DNA from: Chitinophaga pinensis
GTDB taxonomy: Bacteria; Bacteroidota; Bacteroidia; Flavobacteriales_D; Crocinitomicaceae
DNA length: 7,079 bases
Assembly: GCA_945861175.1 (NCBI GenBank)
Contig: CAMATR010000088.1
Location: forward strand, 1-7,079
Reading direction: 5' to 3'
Shown here: positions 6,923-7,079 of the stretch, piece after piece
Position numbering within the stretch: position 1 is the first letter of the stretch
Layout: each line of letters opens with the position of its first letter
The notes under the pieces: generated by a model
Database searches by the model: none
Seen by the model: the letters and a program-made list of their open reading frames with translations, nothing else
What the model was told of the DNA's origin: nothing
Translations under genes and position numbers: made by a program

Positions 6923-7079
6923 TCATTTAGATAACCTTTTCCATGTATCAGTTCTTCCAATTGCTGAAACACCAATATACCCTCGAACCTCAATTGTATT
7001 ATTATCTTTTAATTTAATAACACAATTATATGTACTCCCATTTTCAGGATCATAAATTGTTCCATTTTCCCATGCTTTT
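6923..7079 (-). CDS. DUF2147-type protein, C-terminal 51 residues (5' end cut by window edge)
   Basis: The minus strand is open from the window edge to a TGA at 6925-6923, giving 51 residues that begin KAWENGTIYDPENGSTY and end with GRTDTWKRLSK. The pattern of a Gly-Thr-Ile-Tyr-Asp-Pro-Glu-Asn-Gly turn, a central Cys in YNCVIKL, then EVRGYIG and GRTDTW is the characteristic C-terminal half of DUF2147 proteins. These are small exported proteins of unknown function, usually about 140-150 residues, so roughly two thirds of the gene lies beyond the window. A signal peptide would be expected but cannot be seen here. It converges on the barrel gene and shares the terminator between them. Confidence 0.8.
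   Translation of the reverse strand, partial: KAWENGTIYDPENGSTYNCVIKLKDNNTIEVRGYIGVSAIGRTDTWKRLSK

Overview
The window looks like ordinary chromosome from a member of the Bacteroidota, probably a Flavobacteriia-like or related lineage, although the sequence alone does not fix the genus. The grounds are AT-rich DNA, mostly absent Shine-Dalgarno sequences, TAnnTTTG-type -7 promoter boxes, a Bacteroidota-style GyrB, and a TonB-dependent receptor with an N-terminal carboxypeptidase-regulatory-like domain. I see no tRNA, rRNA, CRISPR array, insertion sequence, phage gene or attachment site.

Layout, left to right. Positions 1-1420 (minus) hold the first 473 codons of gyrB, cut by the window edge inside the TOPRIM domain. 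A 135-base spacer with a good -7 box for gyrB follows. Positions 1556-2086 (minus) encode an exported glutathione-peroxidase-family thiol peroxidase. A short divergent spacer leads to 2182-3045 (plus), an exported OmpA-C (peptidoglycan-binding) protein with an N-terminal beta-rich domain I cannot classify. It overlaps tail-to-tail by 8 bases with 3038-5461 (minus), a complete 807-residue TonB-dependent outer-membrane receptor. A 279-base AT-rich divergent spacer separates that from 5741-6841 (plus), a predicted outer-membrane beta-barrel resembling the DUF6268 family. A strong bidirectional terminator at 6868-6900 is followed by the C-terminal end of a DUF2147-type protein (6923-7079, minus, running off the window).

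Apart from gyrB, all the complete genes encode exported proteins (periplasm or outer membrane), and the DUF2147 fragment is probably exported too. Orientations alternate, so these are mostly single-gene transcription units rather than one operon, and nothing ties them into a common pathway. The receptor's substrate and the functions of the OmpA N-terminal domain and the DUF6268-like barrel are unknown. I found no convincing new biological system; the findings below are modest observations.
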